A stretch of DNA of 37,937 nucleotides from Fusobacterium_C necrophorum_A (GCF_004134945.1 NZ_SBAP01000023.1:1-37937), one strand, 5' to 3'. Counted from the first letter of the stretch, positions 16,854 to 25,940 are shown. Program-made: numbers and translations. The notes: generated by a model not told the origin, from the letters alone.

Positions 16854-18134
16854 TTATTCGAAAATTTTATAAATTTTCTCTCTCAATCTTTTAGGAAGTC
16901 TGTATCCCTCTTGCATGACCTTTTCTAAGGCATAAAAAGGTTTATTTTTATAATTCTTTCTTTCTCGATTTTCATTGTAAATTTCTTCCTCTATGTCATT
17001 TTCCAATTCTACATAGGAACCGAATTTTTTATGTACCATTTTTTGAATACTTCTATTCTTTTGATTGGAATTAAAAATCTCCGTAGGATTTCTCCAAGCA
17101 TGATTGTCCTTATCATAAACCGCCACATAAGGTATTTTGAAAGCATTCAGCAGACGAATAAACTGCGGAATGGTACTTTTGCTTCCACATTCTATAATGG
17201 AATCATCATAAGAGTACACTCCTAATTTTTTGGATAAATAAGACAGGATAATCTTGTCGGTTTGTCCTTCTACCAAAATTACTTTTTTGGCAAAGAACAA
17301 CTCACTTCTGTCCGGATTGATCCAATAGTTCATGTTGAATTCCATGACTTCATCTCCGGAGAATAAATTTCCCAAATATTGATATACCCTCGTTTCGTTT
17401 CTCAATCTCCGAAAAACACAAATGGATTGATATTGCTCCAAGTCGATAAAACGACTGGAATTCGTAGAAACAATGATATTTAAACCCAATTTACTATGCT
17501 CCAATAATTTTTCATAACAGGCTCTTTCCTCTTGAGGATTCAAATAGAATTCAGGTTCCTCCCACAACAAAATGGAATTCTCCCAAAAATTATTTTTTTC
17601 TTCTCGTCCGGCAACTTCAAAAAGAAAACGAAGAAATAAATGCCGATAAAATCCATGACTTTTCCGACTCTTTCTAGCTTCCTGATATTCGGTCCAATAA
17701 TGCCCGTATTCCTTTAACCTCGGATTTTGAAAAACTCTTTCCAATAAATAATCCATTTGTCCGTCCTCTACAATCGATGGAATATAGAAAACGGAAATGG
17801 AACTTAGCAACTCTTGAAATTCTTTCTCTTCCAAGCTCTTCCATTCCGCACTATATCGTATAAAATATTGAATTTCCGACTCTTTCTTCTTGAGAAGTTT
17901 TACTTGAAAACTTCCTTGCTTATCCCAAAAATCTCCTATCATTTCTAAAGGGATTTCCCTATTTCGAATGTCACTCTCCCGCAAGTTTCTCACTTGAAAA
18001 AAAGAGAGAATTGCTTTCATCAGAGACGATTTTCCGGTATCGGATGCTCCTGTAAAAATCAAAAAATCTTTACAATATAAGCTCGTTTCTGAAAAAGTTT
18101 GCCAATTTTTGATTCGAATTTTCGCTAATTTCAT
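16854..18134 (-). CDS. OLD-family ATP-dependent nuclease (ABC-type ATPase + TOPRIM)
   Basis: 426 residues, cytosolic. ATPase part: Walker A as TGASDTGKSSLMK near 28-40 and Walker B as ILLWEEPEFYLNP near 188-200, followed by an STNSSRF D-loop/H-switch-like region near 225. The TOPRIM domain starts with VILVEGQTDK near 287 and continues with VAVYDKDNH near 338. This layout is that of OLD nucleases; with no UvrD-like partner beside it, it would be a class 1-type stand-alone protein. The start is ATG 18134, nine bases after GGAGG, inside the ferredoxin gene (65-base overlap). Walker A near residue 30 shows the start cannot be much further downstream. OLD proteins act in DNA repair or phage defence; its place in a housekeeping operon is unusual. 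Confidence 0.85.
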   Translation of the reverse strand: MKLAKIRIKNWQTFSETSLYCKDFLIFTGASDTGKSSLMKAILSFFQVRNLRESDIRNREIPLEMIGDFWDKQGSFQVKLLKKKESEIQYFIRYSAEWKSLEEKEFQELLSSISVFYIPSIVEDGQMDYLLERVFQNPRLKEYGHYWTEYQEARKSRKSHGFYRHLFLRFLFEVAGREEKNNFWENSILLWEEPEFYLNPQEERACYEKLLEHSKLGLNIIVSTNSSRFIDLEQYQSICVFRRLRNETRVYQYLGNLFSGDEVMEFNMNYWINPDRSELFFAKKVILVEGQTDKIILSYLSKKLGVYSYDDSIIECGSKSTIPQFIRLLNAFKIPYVAVYDKDNHAWRNPTEIFNSNQKNRSIQKMVHKKFGSYVELENDIEEEIYNENRERKNYKNKPFYALEKVMQEGYRLPKRLREKIYKIFE

Positions 18135-18312
18135 CCTCTACTTCCTCCAAAATCATAGCACCATGCTGGCATACTTTGACACAGTTGCCACAGCCAATAC
18201 AGATATCTCGAGTAATATTGATTTTCCTATCAATCGCTTTTACCGGACAATGGCTAACACAAGCTCTACACATAATACATTGATTTTCAATACACTTTGC
18301 CTTTCGTTTCAT
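18070..18312 (-). CDS. Small 2[4Fe-4S] ferredoxin-like protein
   Basis: 80 residues with two cluster motifs, CIMCRACVSHCP (about 12-23) and CIGCGNCVKVCQ (about 38-49). The second motif is followed by Gln instead of the usual Pro. The C-terminal tail of about 25 residues has no cluster residues and is encoded in the region overlapping the OLD gene. It starts 2 bases after the yvcK stop, so translation is coupled. It is an electron carrier, possibly for PFOR or for a partner in this operon. Confidence 0.85.
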   Translation of the reverse strand: MKRKAKCIENQCIMCRACVSHCPVKAIDRKINITRDICIGCGNCVKVCQHGAMILEEVEDEISENSNQKLANFFRNELIL

Positions 18313-18314
18313 AG

Positions 18315-19286
18315 CTAATCATAGAACCTTTCCCAATGTTCAATCAAAGAATAAATCGCTGCCGCCAAACGATAAGGATGATGTCTTATCATTCCCTCCT
18401 TATCCACTTCAATCATATTACGATCTATCACTTCCAACCCCAATTCCTCAAGTTTGGGAACATCAATCTGAACTCGAGATACCCCCGCCTCCTCGTAAAG
18501 TTTCATCTCTTTTTTAGGAATACTATGAGAATCTACCAAAATCGTATCAAGCAGTCCCTCTCGACTATGCTGATAAATGGCTTTTACATGAGCGGATGCC
18601 GTATATTGTTCCGTTTCTCCGGGTTGTTCCATGGCATTACAAATATATATTTTTTTTGCCTTAGATTGTAAAATTGCTTCCGATACTCCTTTTACCAGGA
18701 GGTGAGGGAGCAAACTGGTATACAGGCTCCCCATTCCCAAAAGAATCAAATCCGCTTTTTTCATAATATCTAAGGTTTTTGTAACAGGGGATGCCTCCGT
18801 CGTGTAATACACTCTTTCAATTTTCTTTCCCGGCTCCGGAATGTTGCTTTCTCCAATGACGACCGTTCCATCTGTTTTTTGAGCGGCTAGGGTAACATTA
18901 TCCAAACTCGCCGGAAAAATATGAGCCTTGATATGAAACAATTTTCGCAAGGAATCAATCGCTTCCTGTAAGTTCCCTGTTAATTCCGTCATTGCCATAA
19001 TAATCAAATTTCCTAAGGGATGCCCTCCCAAAAAAGTATCCTTCTGAAACCGATATTGAAACATTTCTTCCATTAAGGGCTCCACTTGACTGAGAGCGGC
19101 AATGACATTTCGAAAATCCCCGGGAGGAAGACAAGAAAATTCTTTTCGCAACACTCCGCTGCTCCCTCCACTGTCCGCCACCGTTACAATCGTTGTAATA
19201 TCAACGGGAAGATGTTTTAAGCCTCGAAGCAAAACGGAAATCCCACTTCCTCCCCCCAATACTACAATGCTGGGTTTCTTGCGCAT
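18315..19286 (-). CDS. yvcK: YvcK/CofD-like protein (gluconeogenesis/morphogenesis factor)
   Basis: 323 residues, cytosolic. N-terminal nucleotide-binding GGGSGISVLLRGLK (about 11-24), then the family motifs TVADSGGSSGVLR near 36-48, PPGDFRN near 54 and GHPLGNLIIMAM near 88-99. In Firmicutes YvcK binds UDP-sugars and is needed for growth on gluconeogenic carbon and for cell-wall metabolism. SD GAGGAGG lies 6 bases before ATG 19286. It is the middle gene of a five-gene run with nfeD, qmcA-like, ferredoxin and the OLD gene. Enzymatic activity is unproven for the family. Confidence 0.92.
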   Translation of the reverse strand: MRKKPSIVVLGGGSGISVLLRGLKHLPVDITTIVTVADSGGSSGVLRKEFSCLPPGDFRNVIAALSQVEPLMEEMFQYRFQKDTFLGGHPLGNLIIMAMTELTGNLQEAIDSLRKLFHIKAHIFPASLDNVTLAAQKTDGTVVIGESNIPEPGKKIERVYYTTEASPVTKTLDIMKKADLILLGMGSLYTSLLPHLLVKGVSEAILQSKAKKIYICNAMEQPGETEQYTASAHVKAIYQHSREGLLDTILVDSHSIPKKEMKLYEEAGVSRVQIDVPKLEELGLEVIDRNMIEVDKEGMIRHHPYRLAAAIYSLIEHWERFYD

Positions 19287-19301
19287 AGGATGCCTCCTCT
19301 C

Positions 19302-20192
19302 TTATTTCATTTCTCGGATTGCTGTGACAAAAGAAGATAAATTTTGAAGTTCACTTGGAACAATAATTTTTGTAGCTTGCCCGTCTGCCACTTTTTCTAA
19401 ACTTTCAAAAGATTTTAAACTCAATACTTCCTTTGTAATTTTTGCTTCGTTCAGTAGACGAATTCCCTCTGCTTCCGCTTTTCTAATCTCCAAAATCGCT
19501 TGAGCCTTTCCTAAAGCCTCTTGAATTTCGGATTCTTTTGCTGCTTCTGCCCGAAGAATCATGGATTGTTTTTCTCCTTCCGCTACTAAAATGGCAGATT
19601 CTCTTTTTGCCTGTGCTTCCAAAACGGTTGCTCTTTTTTCTCTTTCTGCTTTCATTTCTTTTTCCATCGCCACTCGAATATCTTCCGGCGGTAAAATACT
19701 CTTTAGTTCCACACGATTTACTTTAATTCCCCAAGGATCCGTAGCTTCATCCAATTCGACTCTCATCTTCGTATTGATAATATCTCTGGAAGTCAAGGTT
19801 TGATCGACCGTCATATCCCCAATAATATTTCTAAGAGTAGTTGCCGTTAAATTTTCAATCGCCGATAGCGGTCTTTCCACCCCATAGGTATAAGACTTGG
19901 GATCTGTGATTTGAAAATACACGACAGTATCAATCTGCATGGTGGCATTATCTTTCGTAATGACCGGTTGTGGAGGAAAATCCACCACTTGTTCTTTTAA
20001 AGATACGACTCTGGAAATTCTATCGAAAAAAGGATTGATAAAATTCAATCCGGAACTTAAAGATTGATGATATTTTCCTAATTTTTCAACAATATAGACG
20101 TTCGACTCCGGAACGATCTTAATTCCTTTGGAAATAAATACAAGTAACAACGCCACAACAACTGCATAAGGAATAAATGAAAATATATACAT
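19302..20192 (-). CDS. SPFH/band 7 membrane protein (QmcA/stomatin-like)
   Basis: 296 residues. One N-terminal transmembrane segment (about 5-22), then an SPFH domain (about 25-180) with the stomatin-like stretch GLNFINPFFDRIS and DPWGIKVNRVELKSI. The helical region from about 180 to 265 is rich in Ala, Glu and Lys (coiled coil). It forms membrane-associated oligomers that organise membrane domains or regulate proteases. It starts two bases after the nfeD stop, and the slipin-NfeD pair is a well-known functional unit, which supports both calls. Confidence 0.9.
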   Translation of the reverse strand: MYIFSFIPYAVVVALLLVFISKGIKIVPESNVYIVEKLGKYHQSLSSGLNFINPFFDRISRVVSLKEQVVDFPPQPVITKDNATMQIDTVVYFQITDPKSYTYGVERPLSAIENLTATTLRNIIGDMTVDQTLTSRDIINTKMRVELDEATDPWGIKVNRVELKSILPPEDIRVAMEKEMKAEREKRATVLEAQAKRESAILVAEGEKQSMILRAEAAKESEIQEALGKAQAILEIRKAEAEGIRLLNEAKITKEVLSLKSFESLEKVADGQATKIIVPSELQNLSSFVTAIREMK

Positions 20193-20194
20193 AA

Positions 20195-20620
20195 CTATGC
20201 CTCCTTCTTTTTTACAATAATTCGATTTCCCTCAAAAGAGATAATCTGTACCTTATCTCCCACTTCCAAACTGTCTTCGGAAAGTAAAGTCCAAATACTT
20301 CCCTTAAACCTTGCCTCATAGTAGCCTGTACGGATGACTTTTTCAATGACTAATTCCTTGCCGAGATAGTCTCCTCTGAATTCCTGTTTTCGATTCTGAA
20401 AATATTTTTTGCTCAAAGGTCTGGTAATGACTAAAAACAGAATTGATAAGAAAATGAAAACTTTCCATTCCATAAAAGGACTGAAAACAATCAAAGGAAT
20501 AAAAGAAATCGCAACCAATACAAAGGCAGCTAAGGCAAACCAAATTGTAATTAAACTCGGGATGATAATTTCCAAGCCCGCCAGAATACAAGTAACCACA
20601 ATCCAAAAAATAATTCCCAT
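20195..20620 (-). CDS. NfeD-like membrane protein (short form)
   Basis: 141 residues. Two to three transmembrane segments (about 3-70) are followed by a soluble OB-fold domain (about 80-141) containing EARFKGSIWTLLSEDSLEVGDKV, typical of short NfeD proteins without the ClpP-like protease domain. The start is ATG 20620, 5 bases after AAAGGAG; the GTG at 20626 overlaps that site. It is paired with the SPFH protein. Confidence 0.88.
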   Translation of the reverse strand: MGIIFWIVVTCILAGLEIIIPSLITIWFALAAFVLVAISFIPLIVFSPFMEWKVFIFLSILFLVITRPLSKKYFQNRKQEFRGDYLGKELVIEKVIRTGYYEARFKGSIWTLLSEDSLEVGDKVQIISFEGNRIIVKKKEA

Positions 20621-20649
20621 CTGCACTCCTTTACTCTTTTTCTTCTCTC

Positions 20650-20706
20650 CAGCTTTCCTCCTGTTTTTTCAGGAAAGAAAACACAAGGCTTTTCTGAAAT
20701 ATTATA
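20650..20706 (-). promoter_or_regulatory. nfeD operon promoter -10 and 5' leader hairpins
   Basis: Minus-strand TATAAT (20706-20701) is a perfect -10; the -35 is weak and overlaps the atp terminator. Directly after it TTTCAGAAAAG pairs with CTTTCCTGAAA (20700-20670 region, one G-U), and a second hairpin, TCCTG-AAAAAA-CAGGA, overlaps its 3' arm. The two are mutually exclusive in part, so a stabilising or regulatory leader is possible. Confidence 0.45.
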
Positions 20707-20720
20707 GGCTTACGCAAAGT

Positions 20721-20762
20721 AAAAACAGCTTCCTATGATACTATTTTATCATAGAAAGCTGT
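20721..20762 (-). terminator. Intrinsic terminator of the atp operon
   Basis: ACAGCTTCCTATGATA (20725-20740) pairs with TATCATAGAAAGCTGT (20747-20762), 16 positions with one mismatch and a 6-base loop. Reading the minus strand, it is followed by TTTTT (20725-20721). It lies 22 bases after the atpC stop. Confidence 0.92.
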
Positions 20763-20784
20763 AAATGAATACTTTTTATTTCTA

Positions 20785-21060
20785 TTAGTTTATTTGACTT
20801 TCTTGTGGATATGCCCGCTTACTTAAAATCGTAACTTGATTATTGGAGATTTCCACAAATCCTCCCTCCACTCGAAAGAATTTTTCTCTCTTATCCTTTC
20901 GGATTTTCATCTGTCCGTCCGCCAACTCCGCAACCAAGGGAAAGTGATTTCCTAAAATTCCAATATCTCCCCCTGTCGTTCGAAGTAATAGAAAATCTGC
21001 TTCCTGCTCCAAAACCACTTTATCAGGAGTTACAACTTTTACCATGAAAGATGTTGCCAT
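20785..21060 (-). CDS. atpC: ATP synthase F1 epsilon subunit, short form
   Basis: 91 residues against about 130-140 in most bacteria. The N-terminal beta-sandwich is complete (VKVVTPDKVVLEQEADFLLL, then GDIGILGNHFPLVAEL and EGGFVEISNNQVTIL), but the C-terminal helical hairpin that inhibits ATP hydrolysis is absent. The frame stops and meets the terminator at once, so no frameshifted remainder exists. It starts two bases after the atpD stop. It couples the F1 rotor to the c ring. Confidence 0.92.
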   Translation of the reverse strand: MATSFMVKVVTPDKVVLEQEADFLLLRTTGGDIGILGNHFPLVAELADGQMKIRKDKREKFFRVEGGFVEISNNQVTILSKRAYPQESQIN

Positions 21061-21062
21061 AC

Positions 21063-22460
21063 CTATTCAGCCCCTTTCATCAAATCTCTTCCTTTCAAGA
21101 CTGCTTCTTCTATCGTTCCCACGTACAGGAAAGCCTGTTCCGGAAGTTCGTCATGTTTTCCCTCCAGAATTTCTTTGAATCCTCGGATCGTATCCTTAAT
21201 ACTGACGTATTTCCCTTCCATTCCTGTAAATTGTTCCGCCACTGCAAAGGGTTGTGAAAAAAATCGTTGGATTTTTCTTGCTCTGGAAACGACCAATTTA
21301 TCTTCATCTCCCAGCTCGTCCATTCCCAAGATAGCAATGATGTCCTGTAACTCCGTATACCGTTGCAAAACTCGTTGCACTTCTCGAGCCACCTCATAAT
21401 GTTCTCTTCCAACGACCTCCGGAGATAAGGCTTTGGAAGTGGAATCCAAAGGATCCACTGCCGGATAAATTCCTAAAGCTGCAATATCTCTGGATAAGAC
21501 CGTTGTTGCGTCCAAATGAGAAAAGGTCGTTGCCGGTGCCGGATCCGTCAAATCGTCTGCCGGTACATAAACCGCTTGCACGGAAGTGATGGAACCGGAT
21601 TTTGTAGAAGTAATTCTTTCTTGTAAGCTTCCCATTTCTGTCGCCAAATTCGGTTGATATCCCACCGCGGAAGGAATTCTCCCCAAAAGTGCGGATACTT
21701 CGGAACCTGCTTGTGTGAAACGGAAAATATTGTCGATGAACAATAAGACATCCTGTCCTTCTTTATCTCTGAAATTTTCAGCAACGGTAAGTCCGGTTAA
21801 GGCCACTCGAAGTCTTGCTCCGGGCGGCTCATTCATTTGTCCATATACCAAAGAAGTTTTATTCAAAACTCCGGACTCTGTCATTTCGTTGTATAGATCT
21901 CTTCCCTCTCTCGTTCTTTCTCCAACTCCTGCAAAAACGGAAATTCCTCCATGACCTTTTGCAATATTATTGATCAGTTCCATAATCAAAACGGTTTTTC
22001 CTACTCCGGCTCCTCCGAATAGACCTGTTTTTCCCCCTTTAATATAAGGAGCTAACAAATCAATGACTTTAATTCCTGTTTCAAAAATTTCTGTCACTGT
22101 TTCCTGTTCTTCAAATTTCGGTGCTTCTCTATGTATTGGTAAATATTCTTCCGTCTCTATCGGACCTTTTTCGTCCACAGGTTCCCCTAAGACATTTAAT
22201 ATTCTTCCCAAAACCGCCTTTCCTACCGGAACAGTAATGGGAGCTCCTGTATCTCTCACTTCCATTCCCCGAAGTAATCCGTCGGTTGAATCCATTGCTA
22301 CTGTTCTGACAACATTATTTCCCAAATGTTGCTGCACTTCCAACACAAGTTCCCTTTCTCCTACCTGTACCTTTAATGCATTGTATATTTTTGGCAATTC
22401 GTCTTTGAATTCAACATCCACAACGGCACTGATAATTTGTGTAATTTTTCCTTTATTCAC
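21063..22460 (-). CDS. atpD: ATP synthase F1 beta subunit
   Basis: 465 residues, the usual length; the catalytic subunit. The P-loop GGAGVGKTVL lies near 150-160. GERTREGRDLY follows near 186, and the family signature PAVDPLDSTSKALSP lies near 340. The start is GTG 22460, 7 bases after AAGGAGG. It works with alpha and gamma in the F1 head facing the cytosol. Confidence 0.97.
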   Translation of the reverse strand: MNKGKITQIISAVVDVEFKDELPKIYNALKVQVGERELVLEVQQHLGNNVVRTVAMDSTDGLLRGMEVRDTGAPITVPVGKAVLGRILNVLGEPVDEKGPIETEEYLPIHREAPKFEEQETVTEIFETGIKVIDLLAPYIKGGKTGLFGGAGVGKTVLIMELINNIAKGHGGISVFAGVGERTREGRDLYNEMTESGVLNKTSLVYGQMNEPPGARLRVALTGLTVAENFRDKEGQDVLLFIDNIFRFTQAGSEVSALLGRIPSAVGYQPNLATEMGSLQERITSTKSGSITSVQAVYVPADDLTDPAPATTFSHLDATTVLSRDIAALGIYPAVDPLDSTSKALSPEVVGREHYEVAREVQRVLQRYTELQDIIAILGMDELGDEDKLVVSRARKIQRFFSQPFAVAEQFTGMEGKYVSIKDTIRGFKEILEGKHDELPEQAFLYVGTIEEAVLKGRDLMKGAE

Positions 22461-22482
22461 CGTATTGCCTCCTTAATTTTTG

Positions 22483-23331
22483 TTATAGAGCCTCTGCTCC
22501 TCCCACAATTTCTGTAATTTCTTGCGTAATTGCCGCCTGTCTTTCCCGATTGTATTTCAAATCCAACTGTCGAATCATATCTTCCGCATTTTCATTTGCA
22601 TTCTTCATAGCATTTTTTCTTGCGGAATGTTCACTTGCGGTATTGTTTAAAACGGCCTGATAAACACGTACCCCAATATATCTTGGCAGCAAAGCGGACA
22701 ATACTTCTTCCGCACTCGGTTCAAAGAGATACCCTCTATTTTCTTCTCCCTCCACTCGAGTGATAGGAATGATTTTTTCCATTGTCAAATCACTTCTTAA
22801 AGCAGAAATAAACTTATTATAGAGAATATACACTTCATCCAGTTTTTCCTGATAGTATCTTTCCACAATCAAACGAGAAATTTCTTCTGTGATCTCCAAC
22901 ATATTATCCTTATCAATTCCTATGTAATCTCGAAGGATATTGTAGGCTCTTTTTTCACAATAGTCTCTTCCTTTTTTTCCGACAGGAATGAGATCAATAT
23001 GTTGATCCTCATGTTCTTTTCGAAATTTTTCCAATTCCTTTAACGTACTGCTGTTAAAACTTCCGCATAGTCCCCTATCAGAGCTGACAACAATGATTCC
23101 TATCTTTCGAACTCGTTCCCGTCCGTCAAACAAAGGATGTCTTTCCGCCTTCACTCCCATAGAAATATTCGTCAAAATCTTTTGAATATTATCGGAAAAG
23201 GCTTGAGATTCTTTTGCCAACAGAGAATATCTACGAAATTTTGTAGTCGAAACAATTTCCATTGCTTTTGTAATTTGATGTGTGGATTGGATGCTCTTAA
23301 TTCTGGTCTTAATTTTCTTTGATGATGCCAT
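22483..23331 (-). CDS. atpG: ATP synthase F1 gamma subunit
   Basis: 282 residues. Forms the central shaft. Conserved ends are visible: N-terminal KKIKTRIKSIQSTHQITKAM and C-terminal YNRERQAAITQEITEIVGGA. The middle contains SDRGLCGSFN near 80. ATG start with a GAGGTGAGG site just upstream; 11 bases after the atpA stop. Confidence 0.96.
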   Translation of the reverse strand: MASSKKIKTRIKSIQSTHQITKAMEIVSTTKFRRYSLLAKESQAFSDNIQKILTNISMGVKAERHPLFDGRERVRKIGIIVVSSDRGLCGSFNSSTLKELEKFRKEHEDQHIDLIPVGKKGRDYCEKRAYNILRDYIGIDKDNMLEITEEISRLIVERYYQEKLDEVYILYNKFISALRSDLTMEKIIPITRVEGEENRGYLFEPSAEEVLSALLPRYIGVRVYQAVLNNTASEHSARKNAMKNANENAEDMIRQLDLKYNRERQAAITQEITEIVGGAEAL

Positions 23332-23342
23332 ATCCTCACCTC

Positions 23343-24848
23343 TTATGCTTCAAAAGTCTTTTTAAAAGATTCTATGAAAGCTCTTAACTCAGCTTCCAAG
23401 TCCTTACTCAATGCTTTTTCCTCTCGAATTTTTTCCAAAATATTGGAACTTGCCCTTAGTTTTCCCAGAAGTTCTTCCTCAAACACCTTCACCTTTTCTA
23501 CCGGAATGGAATCCAAATATCCATTCGTCACTCCGAAGAAAGATACCACTTGCTCTTCCACCGGATAAGGATGATATTGAGCTTGCTTCAATATTTCCAT
23601 AATTCGATTTCCTCGATCTAACTGTGCCTTTGTCGCCTTGTCCAAATCAGAACCGAACTGTGCAAAAGTCAGCAGCTCATTGTATTGTGCCAATTCCAAT
23701 TTTACCTTGGAAGCCACCTGTTTCATCGCTTTGATTTGAGCGGCTCCTCCCACTCTCGATACGGAAATTCCCGCATTGATTGCCGGTCGAAATCCGGAGT
23801 TAAACAACTGGGTTTCCAAGAAAATTTGTCCATCTGTAATGGAAATGACATTGGTTGGAATATAGGCGGAAACATCTCCTGCCTGTGTTTCAATAATCGG
23901 CAAGGCGGTAATGGAACCTCCTCCTAATTCCGGAGATAGTTTCGCCGCTCTTTCCAATAATCTTGAATGCAAATAGAAAACATCTCCAGGATAGGCTTCC
24001 CGTCCGGGCGGACGTCTTAACAACAAGGACATTTCCCGATAAGCAACGGCATGTTTTGATAAATCATCATAAATAATCAAAACATGTTCTCCCTTATCCA
24101 TAAAATATTCTCCCATAGCTACTCCGGAATAAGGTGCCAAATATTGTAGTGGAGCCGCTTCCGAAGCTGTTGCCGCTACAATAATCGTATATTCCATCGC
24201 TCCTGCATTTTCCAATTTTTGGAAAATCTGTGCAACGGTCGATCTTTTTTGCCCAATGGCAACATAGATACATTTTACTCCATTTCCTTTTTGATTGATG
24301 ATGGCATCCAGAGCAATTGCTGTTTTTCCTGTTTGTCTATCTCCAATAATCAGTTCTCTTTGCCCTCTTCCAATCGGAACCATTCCGTCAATCGATTTCA
24401 ATCCCGTTTGCAGGGGCTCCACTACCGGTTGTCTGGAAATAATCCCCGAAGCCTTTCTTTCCACCGGCATATATTTACTCGGTCGGATTTCTCCTTTTCC
24501 GTCAATGGCTTCTCCCAAAGCATTGACAACCCTTCCTAACATTCCTTCTCCGGCAGGAACCGAAACAACTCTTCCTGTCGCCTTAACCTCATCTCCCTCT
24601 TTGATCAAAGAGGCATTTCCCAAAATAACGGCTCCGACATTATGTTCTTCCAAATTCAGAGCCATTCCCATGACTCCATTCGGAAATTCTAAAAGTTCAT
24701 TGGACATGACACTGCTCAGTCCATAGATACGAGCAATTCCGTCTCCCACTTCTAAAACAGTTCCCGAAGTTTTTACATCTAGGCTTTTTTTGTAATTTTC
24801 TATCTCTTTTTTTATAATTTCGCTCACTTCTTCTGGCCTAATTTTCAA
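23343..24848 (-). CDS. atpA: ATP synthase F1 alpha subunit
   Basis: 501 residues. P-loop GDRQTGKTAIA near 168-178; the signature PAINAGISVSRVGGAAQ lies near 363. The start is TTG 24848, 9 bases after GGGAGG (24858-24863), and the first residues match the family start. Noncatalytic nucleotide-binding subunit of F1. Six bases after the atpH stop, whose stop codon overlaps this SD. Confidence 0.96.
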   Translation of the reverse strand: MKIRPEEVSEIIKKEIENYKKSLDVKTSGTVLEVGDGIARIYGLSSVMSNELLEFPNGVMGMALNLEEHNVGAVILGNASLIKEGDEVKATGRVVSVPAGEGMLGRVVNALGEAIDGKGEIRPSKYMPVERKASGIISRQPVVEPLQTGLKSIDGMVPIGRGQRELIIGDRQTGKTAIALDAIINQKGNGVKCIYVAIGQKRSTVAQIFQKLENAGAMEYTIIVAATASEAAPLQYLAPYSGVAMGEYFMDKGEHVLIIYDDLSKHAVAYREMSLLLRRPPGREAYPGDVFYLHSRLLERAAKLSPELGGGSITALPIIETQAGDVSAYIPTNVISITDGQIFLETQLFNSGFRPAINAGISVSRVGGAAQIKAMKQVASKVKLELAQYNELLTFAQFGSDLDKATKAQLDRGNRIMEILKQAQYHPYPVEEQVVSFFGVTNGYLDSIPVEKVKVFEEELLGKLRASSNILEKIREEKALSKDLEAELRAFIESFKKTFEA

Positions 24849-24854
24849 CGATTT

Positions 24855-25400
24855 CTACCTCCCGTTCCAAGACTTTTTTCCATGTTTGATCTGTTGTAAT
24901 TCTTTCCGAAGAGAACCGTCAATCACCTGATCGCCAATTTTTAAGATTCCTCCTCCAAGAATCCTTTCATCCACCTGTGTTTCCAAACGGATTTCATGTT
25001 TTGTCCTATCCTTCAATGTTTGAATCAGTTTCTCTTTTTGTTCTTCACTAAGTTCTTTTGTAAACGTAGCAACGACATCTAAAATCTGATGCTTTTCGTA
25101 GTAAATTTTTAAATATTCCGTCACAATATTACGAATATGGGAAATTCTTCCCTTTTCTAAGATATAGAAAATAATATCTCTTCGTTGTTCCGGAACTTCT
25201 GTAAAAATTTCCCCTAAGACTTCCTCTTTTTCTTGAATATTTAAAAGAGGATGCTCTATAAAATTACGGAAGTTGACATCCTGTTTATAAAGTTCCATAA
25301 CAGAATTTAAAAAAGCATGTGTTTCCTGTACTTCTCCACGTTCTTCCGCCAAAGCATAAATTGCCTCCGCATATCTTCTTCCCACTTGAGTTTCTATCAT
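24855..25400 (-). CDS. atpH: ATP synthase F1 delta subunit
   Basis: 181 residues. The N-terminal six-helix part begins with VGRRYAEAIYALAEERG, and the C-terminal part carries DERILGGGILKIGDQVIDGS, the family signature. It links the peripheral stalk to F1. The ATG overlaps the atpF stop by four bases (ATGA), so translation is coupled. Confidence 0.95.
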   Translation of the reverse strand: MIETQVGRRYAEAIYALAEERGEVQETHAFLNSVMELYKQDVNFRNFIEHPLLNIQEKEEVLGEIFTEVPEQRRDIIFYILEKGRISHIRNIVTEYLKIYYEKHQILDVVATFTKELSEEQKEKLIQTLKDRTKHEIRLETQVDERILGGGILKIGDQVIDGSLRKELQQIKHGKKSWNGR

Positions 25401-25903
25401 ACTTCGTCCCCTACCCTTTCGATGAAGTCATCAATCAGGTCGGTGGCTGTTTGCTCATCAATATTTTTTCTCATCAATTTTTCCGCCAGTTCTACAGCCA
25501 AAGAAGTTACTTCCTGATGAAGCTCTTGTCTTGCTTTAGATTTCAGTCTCATGACCTCTTCACTCGCTTCTCGCAACATTCTTTCCTTTTGAAGTCTGGC
25601 ATCTGCCAAAATTTCATTTCTAACTTCTTCTGCCCGATATTCTGCTTTTTTCAAAATTTCATATGCTTCGTCTCTCGCTTCTTTTAAAGCCGTTTCCGCT
25701 TTTCTCGCAGAAATTTTGGCTTCTTCTTTACTTAAGCTTGCCGAACGTAATTCACTTGTAATTTTTTTCTTACGCTCCGTTAAAATTCTTTGGATCGGTA
25801 CCTTACAATACTTATTGAATACAAAAACAAGGATGAAAAAGTTGATAATTTGCCAAAATAAGTTGATATCGATTGAGATAACCGGCATCGTGATCGTTTT
25901 CAA
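25397..25903 (-). CDS. atpF: ATP synthase F0 b subunit
   Basis: About 168 residues: one N-terminal membrane segment (INLFWQIINFFILVFVFNKY) then a long charged coiled coil rich in Ala, Glu and Arg that forms the peripheral stalk. Start choice: TTG 25903 lies 7 bases after GGAGGG (25911-25916), while the ATG at 25888 is 22 bases from it. The longer open frame to 25972 runs into the upstream region and has no homology-like sequence. Confidence 0.9.
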   Translation of the reverse strand: MKTITMPVISIDINLFWQIINFFILVFVFNKYCKVPIQRILTERKKKITSELRSASLSKEEAKISARKAETALKEARDEAYEILKKAEYRAEEVRNEILADARLQKERMLREASEEVMRLKSKARQELHQEVTSLAVELAEKLMRKNIDEQTATDLIDDFIERVGDEV

Positions 25904-25940
25904 TTTCTTTCCCTCCTCTCCACTTTTTTGTGGTATTTTC

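Noticed and set aside
24219..24726. Two plus-strand frames inside atpA
   Set aside because: Antisense to a conserved gene; composition reflects the complementary codons.
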